DNA from: Chloroflexota bacterium
Lineage (GTDB): Bacteria; Chloroflexota; Anaerolineae; Fen-1058
DNA length: 7,970 nucleotides
Assembly (NCBI GenBank): GCA_016219235.1
Contig: JACRBO010000563.1
Span: forward strand, 1-7,970
Reading direction: 5' to 3'
The position numbers were made by a program, and so were the translations under genes. Of the stretch, positions 1-6,657 are shown one piece after another (position 1 is the stretch's first letter; the number at the start of each line of letters is the position of its first letter). The notes under the pieces are model-generated. The model saw nothing but the letters and a program-made list of their open reading frames with translations. It had not been told where the DNA came from and searched no databases.

Positions 1-309
1 CCCTTCGATGATGTGCTTGCGCGAGAGGCCGCTATCGTTGACGCCTTCGCCGCCCCAGAAAATCTTGGTAGACAGCACCAGATCCGATCGTTTCCACCCG
101 GCCCGCTTGATCGCCGCCCCCATCGCGATCTCGCTTTTGCCCTCGGAGTACACTTCTGCCGTGTCGAAGAAATTGACGCCCGCCTCATACGCAGCAGTCA
201 TGCAATCATAGGTAATGTCTTCGCCGATCTGATTCCCCCACGTCACCCAACCGCCCAAAGATAATGCCGAGACCTGTAAACCCGATCGCCCCAAATAACG
301 ATAGTCCAT
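1..309 (-). CDS. Aldo/keto reductase, Kv-beta (AKR6)-like, N-terminal part (3' end beyond window)
   Basis: Reading the minus strand from the ATG at 309 gives 103 residues with no stop before the left edge, so the C-terminal two thirds are missing. The family are soluble NAD(P)H-dependent oxidoreductases with a TIM-barrel fold that reduce aldehydes and ketones. Visible are the first strand (YLGRSGLQVS), the NFFDTAEVY motif carrying catalytic Asp49 and Tyr54, and Lys82 in STKIFWGG. The catalytic His lies beyond the visible part. The stretch STKIFWGG...GLSRKHIIEG is close, from memory, to the beta subunits of voltage-gated potassium channels and their bacterial relatives, more so than to generic reductases. 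An AGGAG ribosome site sits four bases before the ATG (314-318). The substrate cannot be deduced, and no potassium channel gene is visible nearby. The family call is secure; the subfamily is likely. Confidence 0.93.
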   Translation of the reverse strand, partial: MDYRYLGRSGLQVSALSLGGWVTWGNQIGEDITYDCMTAAYEAGVNFFDTAEVYSEGKSEIAMGAAIKRAGWKRSDLVLSTKIFWGGEGVNDSGLSRKHIIEG

Positions 310-345
310 TATGCTCCTGAAAATAGTCAGTGTGATGGCACAGCG

Positions 346-354
346 ATTATACCA
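346..354 (-). promoter_or_regulatory. Extended -10 promoter for the aldo/keto reductase
   Basis: On the minus strand this reads TGGTATAAT, a perfect TATAAT with the extended TGn element. No convincing -35 lies 16-19 bases upstream, as expected when an extended -10 is used. Transcription would start near 339, leaving a leader of about 30 bases that carries the AGGAG ribosome site. Confidence 0.6.
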
Positions 355-381
355 TTGCGAGCGGAACGAAGATGCTCTCGA

Positions 382-426
382 CGGATTGCCAAATCCGTCG
401 TCTAGGCCGCTGGATTTGGCAATCCG
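382..426. repeat. 15-bp perfect inverted repeat (hairpin) between lipoprotein and reductase genes
   Basis: Arms at 382-396 (CGGATTGCCAAATCC) and 412-426 (GGATTTGGCAATCCG) are exact reverse complements around a 15-base loop. Each arm is also a small palindrome by itself (GGATT, four bases, AATCC), so the DNA can fold as one long stem or two short ones. It begins 26 bases after the lipoprotein stop and lies upstream of the reductase promoter, a suitable place for a transcription terminator. It lacks a following T-tract, so it is not a textbook intrinsic terminator. It may be a copy of a dispersed intergenic repeat. Confidence 0.75.
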
Positions 427-451
427 CATCATCGCCGCTTCCTTTTCGTTG

Positions 452-1360
452 CTACTTCGAAGGAACCCCTTCCCACCGCGCCAGTTTTCCCGTGCGCCAA
501 TTCAGGCCAAGTGGCTGTGAAGCCTCGCAGTTACGGCCATATATCGGACAGGCTAACGCGTCCCAATCTTTCTCAAGAGGTTCCGTGGGAGCAACGACAA
601 CAATGTAAGATGTTTCTTGTACCTGAATCCAGTCATTTTCCCAGACGCATCTCCACTGCTCTGGACTTCCTGAAGCGATGAAGTAGTTATGCCCGCTATC
701 GCCAAGCAACAACTTTTCTTCTCCGCCCTGTTTATCTACGATCCAGATTTGACGCGGACCAATAATCACGTTAGAAGAGGTCGTGTCCGACATTGCTTGC
801 AAGGTATATATCAAGTGTGAACTTGTAGGTGTCCAGCACAATGTGTCATAGCGCCTTTGTGTTCCTTGCGGGCGAATTACGACTTGGCGCGCGACATCAT
901 AGAGCCAAAATTCGCCGCCCAGCCCCACGGACGAGCGACTATACTCAGCAAAGGCTAGACCATCAGGTGACAAAAACCTGTTGCCAAGTGCGCCCAACTC
1001 ATGGCGCGCGCCAGTTTCAACATTGACGCTGTAGGATTGTCCTTGTTCACACCCCGCGGTTCGAATCTCGACTGTGTTATCGGAAAGCCATTGAGCAAAT
1101 GTAGCACCGGGAAAGTCTTGCACGGTGTTCATCGTGTGCGTATCAACGATGTGAACGGCACGCCCGGTCGCATTACAGGACTTGGAGTCTCCGGCTTCTT
1201 GGACTGCTGAATATCGGCCAGTTGGAGACGTAGCAGTGATAGTCGAAGATGCTATGTTCGTGGGCGTTCGTGTCAGTAAGGTGGGCGACGGTACAGCTGT
1301 TTGAACACACGAAGTCGCAAATAGCATGACCACAAGAATAATCGTGGCATTTTCTATCAT
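452..1360 (-). CDS. Putative lipoprotein with TolB/WD40-like beta-propeller
   Basis: This 302-residue protein starts with a short hydrophobic segment (ATIILVVMLFATS) ending at Cys18, a probable lipidation site (ATSC, a permissive lipobox). A Ser/Thr/Pro-rich linker follows (about 20-48). The rest shows repeated propeller-like units: FLSPDGLAFAEYS...EFWLYDV (129-156) and CWTPTSSHLIYT...QIWIVDKQGGEEKLLL (175-219), a pattern typical of TolB/WD40-type blades. It is probably a surface-anchored protein, with no enzymatic motif recognised. The ATG at 1360 is chosen because the longer frame back to 1552 runs into the kinase gene. An ATG at 1405 would add 15 residues and give a positively charged signal n-region, which the chosen start lacks. 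Neither start has a clear ribosome site. The block is visibly more AT-rich than its neighbours, which suggests transfer or fast evolution. Confidence 0.75.
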   Translation of the reverse strand: MIENATIILVVMLFATSCVQTAVPSPTLLTRTPTNIASSTITATSPTGRYSAVQEAGDSKSCNATGRAVHIVDTHTMNTVQDFPGATFAQWLSDNTVEIRTAGCEQGQSYSVNVETGARHELGALGNRFLSPDGLAFAEYSRSSVGLGGEFWLYDVARQVVIRPQGTQRRYDTLCWTPTSSHLIYTLQAMSDTTSSNVIIGPRQIWIVDKQGGEEKLLLGDSGHNYFIASGSPEQWRCVWENDWIQVQETSYIVVVAPTEPLEKDWDALACPIYGRNCEASQPLGLNWRTGKLARWEGVPSK

Positions 1361-1403
1361 GACGTCCCGGCTATTCTTTGTGCCCAATCTAGCAATAACA
1401 AAC

Positions 1404-1431
1404 ATGATAGTGTATGGTGTCCGACTTTCAC
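1404..1431 (-). promoter_or_regulatory. Possible promoter for the lipoprotein gene
   Basis: The minus strand reads GTGAAA (1431-1426), 16 bases, then TATCAT (1409-1404), matching 9 of 12 consensus positions. It lies in the 97-base gap after the kinase stop and would place transcription start near 1397. That is compatible with the ATG at 1360 but not with the one at 1405. Weak evidence only. Confidence 0.25.
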
Positions 1432-1457
1432 TTGCCGATATTATGGGAGCCGCCCGA

Positions 1458-4235
1458 CTACACCTTAAACGGAATCCGCGCCCGAATGCGCGTACCTTCG
1501 CCCGGCTCGCTCTTGACGCTGAAACCGCCGCCCACGCGCATGGCGCGCTCACGCATGGACTTTAACCCCAGGTGGCCGGGGAACGTGCCCTGCGAATCGA
1601 AGCCCACACCGTTGTCATGGATTTCCAACAAGGCCACCGCGCCGCCTTCGCAGATCAACTTCAAATCGACGTGCGTCGCTTTGGCGTGCTTGACGATGTT
1701 GTGCAGCGCCTCCTGCGTGATGCGGTACAACGCTTCTTTCACCTCGAACGGCATGTGCTCCATCTCCTCACAAAAGTCGGTCTGCACATCCAGATGATGG
1801 CGCGCCCGCACGGCGGCGGCCTGTTTCGTAAGGGCCGCCACCAGCCCATCGGTCTTGAGGGATTCCGGCCGCAGTTCAAAGATCAACGCGCGCATTTCGG
1901 CCAGGCCCGCTTCGGCTAGTTGCAGCGTGTACTCGATCGGTTCTTTGGCCTTAGCGGGATCACGCTCAAGTTGGGTACGCGCTGTGCGCGCGCCCAACGC
2001 GATGCCATACAACGCCTGCGAAACCGAATCGTGCAGTTCGCGCGCCAATCGATTGCGCTCTTCCAGCGCCGCCAGTTCTTTGGCCTGCCAGTACAGCCGC
2101 GAGTTCTCAATGGCGATAGCGGCCTGATTGGCGATGGCCAGCACCAGCTGCGCATCGCGCCCCGTGTAGTGATCGGGTTCGTCGTGATCGAGGCTCAACA
2201 TGCCGACGACGCGCTCTTGCGCCATCAGCGGCACACCCAGCCATGACCGGATGTAGCCATAAGTCGTCAGCAATGCCTCGCCCGCAGTGTGCTGAAACGC
2301 GACGGCCTCCGGCGTGCTGCCGCGCACATCGGGAATAATGATGGGGACGGCTTGCTGAATGACGCGATAGTTGACGCTGGCCCGCGTCAACGGAAAACGC
2401 AGCTGCAAGACTTCTTCCGGCGAGATCGGGCCTTGATGGTCCAAAACGGTCAACTCGTTGTCGTGCAGCGTCAGGATCGTCGCGCCGGTGTAGTCGACCA
2501 CTTTCCGCAGCTGGTTAAGGATGACGCGCAGCAGGGGCTTCAGTTCAAACGTGGACGTCATGCTGTGGGAAATATCCAGCAGCGTGGACAGTTCGCGCGT
2601 GCGCTCTTCCACTCGCTGCTCCAGCAGCTGGAAGGCCCGCTCACGCTCGGTGACATCGTGTACCACGCTCAGGATGTGCGGCTCACCGCGATAGGCGATC
2701 AGCGTGCCGCGCACTTCCGCGTCCAGCAACGAACCGTCCCGGCGCACGTTGACCGATCGGGTCTGGACCGGCTCGCCGCCGGCCACCGCCGTGAGGTAGT
2801 CGCCAAACGACGTGTGATAATCGGCATGAATCACCTGCCGCGGATCGAGCCGCACAAATTCGTCGTAGTCATAGCCAAACATCGCGCAGGCCGCGGGATT
2901 CGCCTCGACGATGGCGCCGTCCAGGTGCGTGATGATCAGCCCATCCGTCGTCGCTTCGTAGATGCTGCGATACTGCGCCTCGCGCTCGATCAATTCTTCG
3001 TTGACGCGCTTGCGATCGGTGATGTCGGTGTGCGAGCCGGCCATGCGCACCGGCCGCCCTTCGGTATCGCGCACCGTTGCGCCGCGGGTCAGAATCCAGC
3101 GGTACGAGCCGTCTTTGTGCCGGACGCGAATCTCTTTCTCAAAGAACGGCGTCTGCCCGGCTAGGTGCGCATTCAACTGCGCCATCGTTTCATCGGCATC
3201 GTCGGGATGGATGCGGGTGCTCCATTCTTCAAAGCGATTGGGCAGTTCGTCGTCCGCGTAGCCCAGCATCTCTTTCCAGCGCGGTGAGTAGTACACCGTG
3301 TTGGTCTTCACCTGCCAGTCCCACAGGCCGTCGTTGGTGCCCTGCACCGCCAGGCTAAAGCGCTCTTCGCTCTGCTTCAACTGCTGCTTGCTCGACTGGA
3401 TTTGCCGCAGCGTGTCGCGAAAACCGCCCAACAACTGGCGGCCCTCCGAACCGATCGGGTAACGTTCCACCGGCACAAACGGCGTCGTATCCGGGTTGCG
3501 CCGAATCTGCTCGAATAATCCCAGCAGTGTGTGATAACTGCTGAAGACTGGCCGCAGCACAAAAAACACCGCCAGAAAAATCACGACGAACAGCCCGCCC
3601 GTCAATAGCAGCGAATTTCGCCCAACCTCCTGGCTCTGCGTGTCCAGATCGCTCAAGTGCATGGCCGTGCCGATGTACGCCTCCCACTCTGGAATGCCGA
3701 CGATGTAGGCAATCTTCACCTGGGGATGATCGCCGCCGGGGGGCGTCTCAAGATATTCGACGTAGCCTACGCCCGCCGCACTGTCGGCGACCTGGATAAA
3801 CTCGCGCGTCACAAAGCGGCCCCCGGCATCCTGGCGATCCAGCTGATTGGAGCCTTCCATCTGGGGATCGGACGGCTGCGCCAACACCTGACCGTACCGG
3901 TTGCCCATGAACAGGTAGTTCGCGCCCAGACCGTACATGTACCGCATGCGGCGAATCAGATCGCGGCCCTGCGCCAGCGCCTGCTCTTCGGTGATTTCGC
4001 CGCGCCGCTGTCGATCGAGCACCGGCTGAATGACGTTGATGCCCATGTAGGTCAGGCGTTTCAGTTCATCGCGCCGCAGGTCAACCATCCGATCGGCCGA
4101 GCTGGTCCCGAAGTACGAAAACAGCAGCAGGTAGCCTGCGCCGATCAACAGCATGCCAAACACCACCCGGGCATAGGTGCTGGACAGCCAGGCCACAAAA
4201 CGCACGAGGGGTTTGGGAGGAGTGGAAGTCGTCAT
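1458..4235 (-). CDS. Membrane sensor histidine kinase: Cache-PAS-PAS-GAF-HisKA_3-HATPase (NarL-type)
   Basis: This 925-residue kinase autophosphorylates on histidine and passes the phosphate to a response regulator, almost certainly the one encoded just upstream. Order: transmembrane helix 1 (about 20-42); extracellular single-Cache-like domain (about 43-203), with YLFMGNRYGQVLAQPSDP and the closing EAYIGTAMHL; helix 2 (about 208-231); degenerate HAMP-like linker (about 231-285); PAS (about 292-410, PAS_3 type, ending GSHTDITDRK); second PAS (about 421-533); GAF (about 549-712); HisKA_3 with phospho-acceptor His735 in ARELHDSVSQ; HATPase with N-box Asn846 (EALHNIVKHAKA), DNGVGFD (874-880), GHLGLKSMRERA (887-898) and GEGT (912-915). 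All key catalytic residues are present. The ATG at 4235 has only a weak GGTGA ribosome site. Cache domains often bind small organic acids or amino acids, but the ligand here is unknown. Confidence 0.96.
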   Translation of the reverse strand: MTTSTPPKPLVRFVAWLSSTYARVVFGMLLIGAGYLLLFSYFGTSSADRMVDLRRDELKRLTYMGINVIQPVLDRQRRGEITEEQALAQGRDLIRRMRYMYGLGANYLFMGNRYGQVLAQPSDPQMEGSNQLDRQDAGGRFVTREFIQVADSAAGVGYVEYLETPPGGDHPQVKIAYIVGIPEWEAYIGTAMHLSDLDTQSQEVGRNSLLLTGGLFVVIFLAVFFVLRPVFSSYHTLLGLFEQIRRNPDTTPFVPVERYPIGSEGRQLLGGFRDTLRQIQSSKQQLKQSEERFSLAVQGTNDGLWDWQVKTNTVYYSPRWKEMLGYADDELPNRFEEWSTRIHPDDADETMAQLNAHLAGQTPFFEKEIRVRHKDGSYRWILTRGATVRDTEGRPVRMAGSHTDITDRKRVNEELIEREAQYRSIYEATTDGLIITHLDGAIVEANPAACAMFGYDYDEFVRLDPRQVIHADYHTSFGDYLTAVAGGEPVQTRSVNVRRDGSLLDAEVRGTLIAYRGEPHILSVVHDVTERERAFQLLEQRVEERTRELSTLLDISHSMTSTFELKPLLRVILNQLRKVVDYTGATILTLHDNELTVLDHQGPISPEEVLQLRFPLTRASVNYRVIQQAVPIIIPDVRGSTPEAVAFQHTAGEALLTTYGYIRSWLGVPLMAQERVVGMLSLDHDEPDHYTGRDAQLVLAIANQAAIAIENSRLYWQAKELAALEERNRLARELHDSVSQALYGIALGARTARTQLERDPAKAKEPIEYTLQLAEAGLAEMRALIFELRPESLKTDGLVAALTKQAAAVRARHHLDVQTDFCEEMEHMPFEVKEALYRITQEALHNIVKHAKATHVDLKLICEGGAVALLEIHDNGVGFDSQGTFPGHLGLKSMRERAMRVGGGFSVKSEPGEGTRIRARIPFKV

Positions 4236-4259
4236 GCGTCACCAGCAGTTTTCAGCAAA

Positions 4260-4321
4260 CCACGGAGTTCAACGCACATTGGAAGAGTGACCCACCTCTT
4301 CGCCCGCCGTGAACTCCGTGG
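4260..4321. repeat. Nested inverted repeat between response regulator and kinase genes
   Basis: The outer arms, CCACGGAGTTCA (4260-4271) and TGAACTCCGTGG (4310-4321), pair perfectly over 12 bp. An inner pair, GAAGAG (4282-4287) and CTCTTC (4296-4301), makes a second stem inside the loop. The structure fills most of the 104-base gap in the two-gene unit. No T-tract follows on the minus strand, so full termination is unlikely. It could stabilise the upstream mRNA end or lower kinase output relative to the regulator. The sequence CGTGAACTCCGTGG resembles a dispersed intergenic repeat I recall from several bacterial genomes. Confidence 0.7.
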
Positions 4322-4339
4322 CCTGTCAATCAATTTGAT

Positions 4340-4987
4340 CTACGCGGCGTCGGGCGCGCCCAGTGTCACCAGCCCGATGCGCACGGCATACAGCGCGGCT
4401 TGCGTGCGACTGGGCACGCTGAGTTTGCTGAGGATGTTGCTGACGTGGGTCTTCACCGTCTTTTCACCGATCGTCAGATCGTGCGCGATCTCTTTATTGG
4501 AGCGGCCCTGCGCCAGCAGCCGCAGCACTTCGGTCTCGCGTTCGGTCAGTGTTTCGGGACTCTCCGGCGCGCGCACTTCGCGCATCAGGCGGGCGGCCGC
4601 TTTGGGCGATAACTGCACCTGTCCGGCGGCGGCGGCCTTGATGGCGCGGCACAGCTCGTCGGATTCGGTGTCTTTGAGCAGATAGCCGATCGCGCCCGCG
4701 CGCACTGCGCCGATGACCGACGAGTCTTCCAGCACACTGGTCAGGGCGATCACTTCGGTATCGGGCAGTTCGCGCCGCAACACGCCGATGGCCGTGATGC
4801 CGTCCATGACGGGCATCAACAGGTCCATCAACACCACATCCGGCTTCAGTTCTCTGGCTTTCTTCACGCCGTCCGCGCCGTCGACGGCTTCGCCAATCAC
4901 TTCAAGTTCCGGATCCAGACCCAGAAACATTTTCAGGCCCTGCCGCACCACACTGTGATCGTCCACCACCAAAATTCGAATCGTCAT
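4340..4987 (-). CDS. Response regulator, NarL/LiaR (LuxR-type HTH) family
   Basis: This 215-residue cytoplasmic transcription factor has an N-terminal receiver domain (about 3-120) and a C-terminal LuxR-type helix-turn-helix (about 145-205). The receiver has acidic residues Asp9/Asp10 (LVVDDHSVVRQG), phospho-acceptor Asp55 (DVVLMDLLMPVMDG), Thr83 and Lys105 (YLLKD), so it should be phosphorylated. The DNA-binding domain shows LTERETEVLRLLAQGRSNKE and KTVKTHVSNILSKL, both very close to family consensus. The 215-residue length is normal. The ATG at 4987 is preceded by GAGGTG at good spacing and by its own extended -10 promoter. It is the first gene of a unit with the kinase, which starts 104 bases downstream of its stop. 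Target genes cannot be read from the window. Confidence 0.97.
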   Translation of the reverse strand: MTIRILVVDDHSVVRQGLKMFLGLDPELEVIGEAVDGADGVKKARELKPDVVLMDLLMPVMDGITAIGVLRRELPDTEVIALTSVLEDSSVIGAVRAGAIGYLLKDTESDELCRAIKAAAAGQVQLSPKAAARLMREVRAPESPETLTERETEVLRLLAQGRSNKEIAHDLTIGEKTVKTHVSNILSKLSVPSRTQAALYAVRIGLVTLGAPDAA

Positions 4988-5024
4988 GTTTCACCTCGCG
5001 TATGATCCGGCCCTTGACGCGCTG

Positions 5025-5033
5025 ATTATAGCA
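5025..5033 (-). promoter_or_regulatory. Extended -10 promoter for the response regulator-kinase unit
   Basis: The minus strand reads TGCTATAAT, a perfect -10 with TGn extension and no recognisable -35 (that region falls in the end of the exporter gene). Predicted start is near 5018, about 30 bases before the ATG at 4987. Promoter class and leader length match the reductase promoter at 346-354. Confidence 0.65.
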
Positions 5034-5043
5034 CGATCCAACG

Positions 5044-5664
5044 TCAGGCTGCGATGAGGCTATACAAAATGGCGACGGCAAAACCGACGATCACGACCCC
5101 GGACAGCCGATTGACCCACTGCAACCCGGTCGCATTGAAGCGCGATCGAAACACGCTCGTCAACGTCACCAGAATCAGCCACCACGCGCTCGATCCCGCA
5201 AATACCCCCACCACGACCAACAACGCCCCGATCGCGCCGCCGGTCCCAACGCCCGCACCGACGCCCGCGAAGATCGCCGCGAAGGCGAAGATCGTCAGCG
5301 GATTCGTCAGCGTCAGGAACAGCGTCGAGGTATACGCACCGATCAGTCCTCGTCCTTTCGCCTCCGCCGATCGCTCCGCGGGCTTCGATCGAAACGTCGT
5401 CACGCCCAGATACAGCAGATAGCCGCCGCCGATCAATCTCAGCCACATCTCTTGCGCTGCGAGGAAATTCGCCACCAACGTCAGCCCGAGCGCCGCGATC
5501 AGCCCGAAGAACGCATCGGCGCTGGCCGCGCCAAGCCCCGAGGCCAGACCGTACCCGCGCCCCTCAGCCAGCGTGCGCCGGATACACAACACGCCGATCG
5601 GCCCGACCGGCGCAGCAATGGAAAACCCGATGATGAGGCCGCGAAGGAATAGGTTGAGATCCAT
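5044..5664 (-). CDS. LysE/RhtB-family amino-acid exporter (translocator)
   Basis: This 206-residue integral membrane protein has the family's usual length. It probably exports amino acids or related small metabolites using the proton gradient. The N-terminal signature GFSIAAPVGPIGVLCIRRTL (13-32) is diagnostic, followed by GLGAASAD with Asp50 and the LTLTNPLTIFAF segment (118-128) containing the conserved Asn-Pro. About six hydrophobic stretches are visible (roughly 5-27, 40-68, 73-91, 110-136, 145-170, 185-205), with a charged loop between them (92-107, RSKPAERSAEAKGRGR-like). The ATG at 5664 has AGGAG (5670-5674) five bases upstream. The gene is divergent from the DUF3307 gene, and a heptamer array abuts its ribosome site. 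The substrate cannot be assigned. Confidence 0.93.
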   Translation of the reverse strand: MDLNLFLRGLIIGFSIAAPVGPIGVLCIRRTLAEGRGYGLASGLGAASADAFFGLIAALGLTLVANFLAAQEMWLRLIGGGYLLYLGVTTFRSKPAERSAEAKGRGLIGAYTSTLFLTLTNPLTIFAFAAIFAGVGAGVGTGGAIGALLVVVGVFAGSSAWWLILVTLTSVFRSRFNATGLQWVNRLSGVVIVGFAVAILYSLIAA

Positions 5665-5673
5665 GAATGCTCC

Positions 5674-5708
5674 TGATGAGTGACGAGTAACGAGTGACGA
5701 GTGACGAG
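5674..5708. repeat. Heptamer tandem array (TGACGAG x5) in the exporter leader
   Basis: Five head-to-tail heptamers occur on the plus strand: TGATGAG, TGACGAG, TAACGAG, TGACGAG, TGACGAG. On the minus strand they read CTCGTCA and form the exporter's 5' leader, the last unit touching its AGGAG ribosome site at 5670-5674. A change in copy number would alter the leader length. Confidence 0.85.
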
Positions 5709-5759
5709 TAGTACGGGATGCAAGATGTAAGACTCGTGGTGCATGGTGCGTGACATCCT

Positions 5760-5845
5760 CCTGTCACCTCTTCATCTTGTCATCGTGTCATCCCGTCACC
5801 CCTTCACCCTGTCGCCCTGTCATCTTGTCATTGGTCATTTTTCAT
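5760..5845. repeat. Octamer tandem array (consensus CYTGTCAY) in divergent intergenic region
   Basis: Nine imperfect 8-base units run without a break from 5760 to 5831: CCTGTCAC, CTCTTCAT, CTTGTCAT, CGTGTCAT, CCCGTCAC, CCCTTCAC, CCTGTCGC, CCTGTCAT and CTTGTCAT. Two decaying 7-base units follow (TGGTCAT, TTTTCAT). The core TGTCA recurs in phase every 8 bases. The array is not coding and differs in period and sequence from the heptamer array 50 bases away. Confidence 0.85.
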
Positions 5846-5850
5846 TTTCA

Positions 5851-5858
5851 ATTATAAC
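5851..5858. promoter_or_regulatory. AT-rich core with -10-like elements on both strands
   Basis: ATTATAAC gives TATAAT on the minus strand (5856-5851) and TATAAC on the plus strand (5853-5858). It could serve the divergent exporter and DUF3307 genes. No good -35 is visible for either direction, so this is a weak call. From it, the DUF3307 leader would be about 65 bases and the exporter leader would cross both tandem arrays. Confidence 0.3.
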
Positions 5859-5931
5859 GTGTGACGCACTTCATAGCCGCGCCCCGCCGCCTGCGGTATG
5901 CTTGAATCAAGAACGACGTAGGAGGTCAAAC

Positions 5932-6657
5932 ATGATCATCGCCATGTTGCTGGCTCACCTGGTCGGTGACTACATTCTTCAGTGGGACGCGCTGGCCCAG
6001 CGCAAAAGCCGAGAAATCAAGGGCGTTTTGCAGCACGGCGGCATCGTCACCGCCGTGACCGTCCTGTTCGCCCTGCCCTTCGATGCGGCCTGGTGGCCGT
6101 GGGCGCTGGGCATCGGCGCGACGCACACCGCCATCGACGCCGCCTGGTTGTGGGTCAATCGGCGGTGGCAGGCTGCGCGCCGATCGGGCCGTTACCCGAT
6201 CGTGCGGTTGATAATCGATCAGACGCTGCACCTCAGCGTGATCGCCATCGCCCTGATCGCATCGGGCGTGATCACTACCAACCCGATCGGCGATCTGATC
6301 TCGACGGCGATTGCGCACCGCTGGTTGAGTATGGCGCTGGGTTATGCGTTCATTACGTTTCCGGCCTGGATTCTGATCGAGTTCACGTTCTACGCGCTGA
6401 TCAACGGCTCCGCGCCCGACTTTGCGCAGGCCGCCAAAAACAAGATTCCGGGCAGTCTGGAACGCGGCCTGATGCTGACGTTTGTGCTGCTGGGCCAGTT
6501 TGCGCTGGTGCCGCTGGTGGCGCTGCCCCGATTGGTCTTCGACAGCCCACACGTCATCGGCCAGCCGCGCGCGGCGCTGTATCTGGCCGAGTGGCTGGGC
6601 AGTCTGGCCGTCGCTGTTGCGATCGGGTTGATGCTCAAGAACCTGACTGGTTTCTAA
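5932..6657 (+). CDS. DUF3307 domain membrane protein
   Basis: This 241-residue polytopic membrane protein matches my recollection of the DUF3307 family in length and layout. Its biochemical function is not known to me. Signature features are LLAHLVGDYILQWD (6-19, with His9, Asp13, Gln17), a conserved-looking His35, THTAID (64-69), IIDQTLHL (94-101), and the C-terminal GSLERGLMLTFVLLGQF block (174-190). Five or six hydrophobic segments are visible. The polar His/Asp residues lie in or beside membrane helices, which hints at an ion or metal site; this is inference. The start is set at the ATG at 5932 because AGGAGG (5920-5925) lies six bases upstream. The frame stays open to 5743, but that part is repeat-derived. 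A Crp-family gene follows on the same strand. Confidence 0.88.
   Translation: MIIAMLLAHLVGDYILQWDALAQRKSREIKGVLQHGGIVTAVTVLFALPFDAAWWPWALGIGATHTAIDAAWLWVNRRWQAARRSGRYPIVRLIIDQTLHLSVIAIALIASGVITTNPIGDLISTAIAHRWLSMALGYAFITFPAWILIEFTFYALINGSAPDFAQAAKNKIPGSLERGLMLTFVLLGQFALVPLVALPRLVFDSPHVIGQPRAALYLAEWLGSLAVAVAIGLMLKNLTGF

Noticed and set aside
382..426. Classic intrinsic terminator.
   Set aside because: A strong stem is present, but no T-tract follows on either strand, so it is reported as a repeat or hairpin only. The same applies to 4260-4321 and 7482-7549.
1361..1552. N-terminal extension of the lipoprotein frame to 1552.
   Set aside because: It overlaps 95 bases of the well-supported kinase gene and adds a basic stretch before the signal segment. 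The region nearest 1360-1405 remains an open alternative.
2289..3164. Long open frame antisense to the kinase.
   Set aside because: Basic, low-complexity translation with no family motif, opposite a fully supported kinase coding region. It is a GC-driven shadow.
3657..4685. 342-residue plus-strand frame across the kinase start, the gap and the regulator.
   Set aside because: It runs antisense to two secure genes and through the inverted repeat, with no recognisable domain.
5674..5845. CRISPR array.
   Set aside because: Units are 7 or 8 bases, contiguous and without spacers, and no cas gene is present.
5901..5911. Palindrome CTTGATCAAG-like (CTTGA-A-TCAAG) before the DUF3307 ribosome site as an operator.
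   Set aside because: It is a single 11-base palindrome with no second copy or known binding pattern; sites this short arise by chance.
5743..5931. Upstream extension of the DUF3307 gene to 5743.
   Set aside because: The added 63 residues are the translation of the octamer array, and the strong ribosome site belongs to the ATG at 5932.
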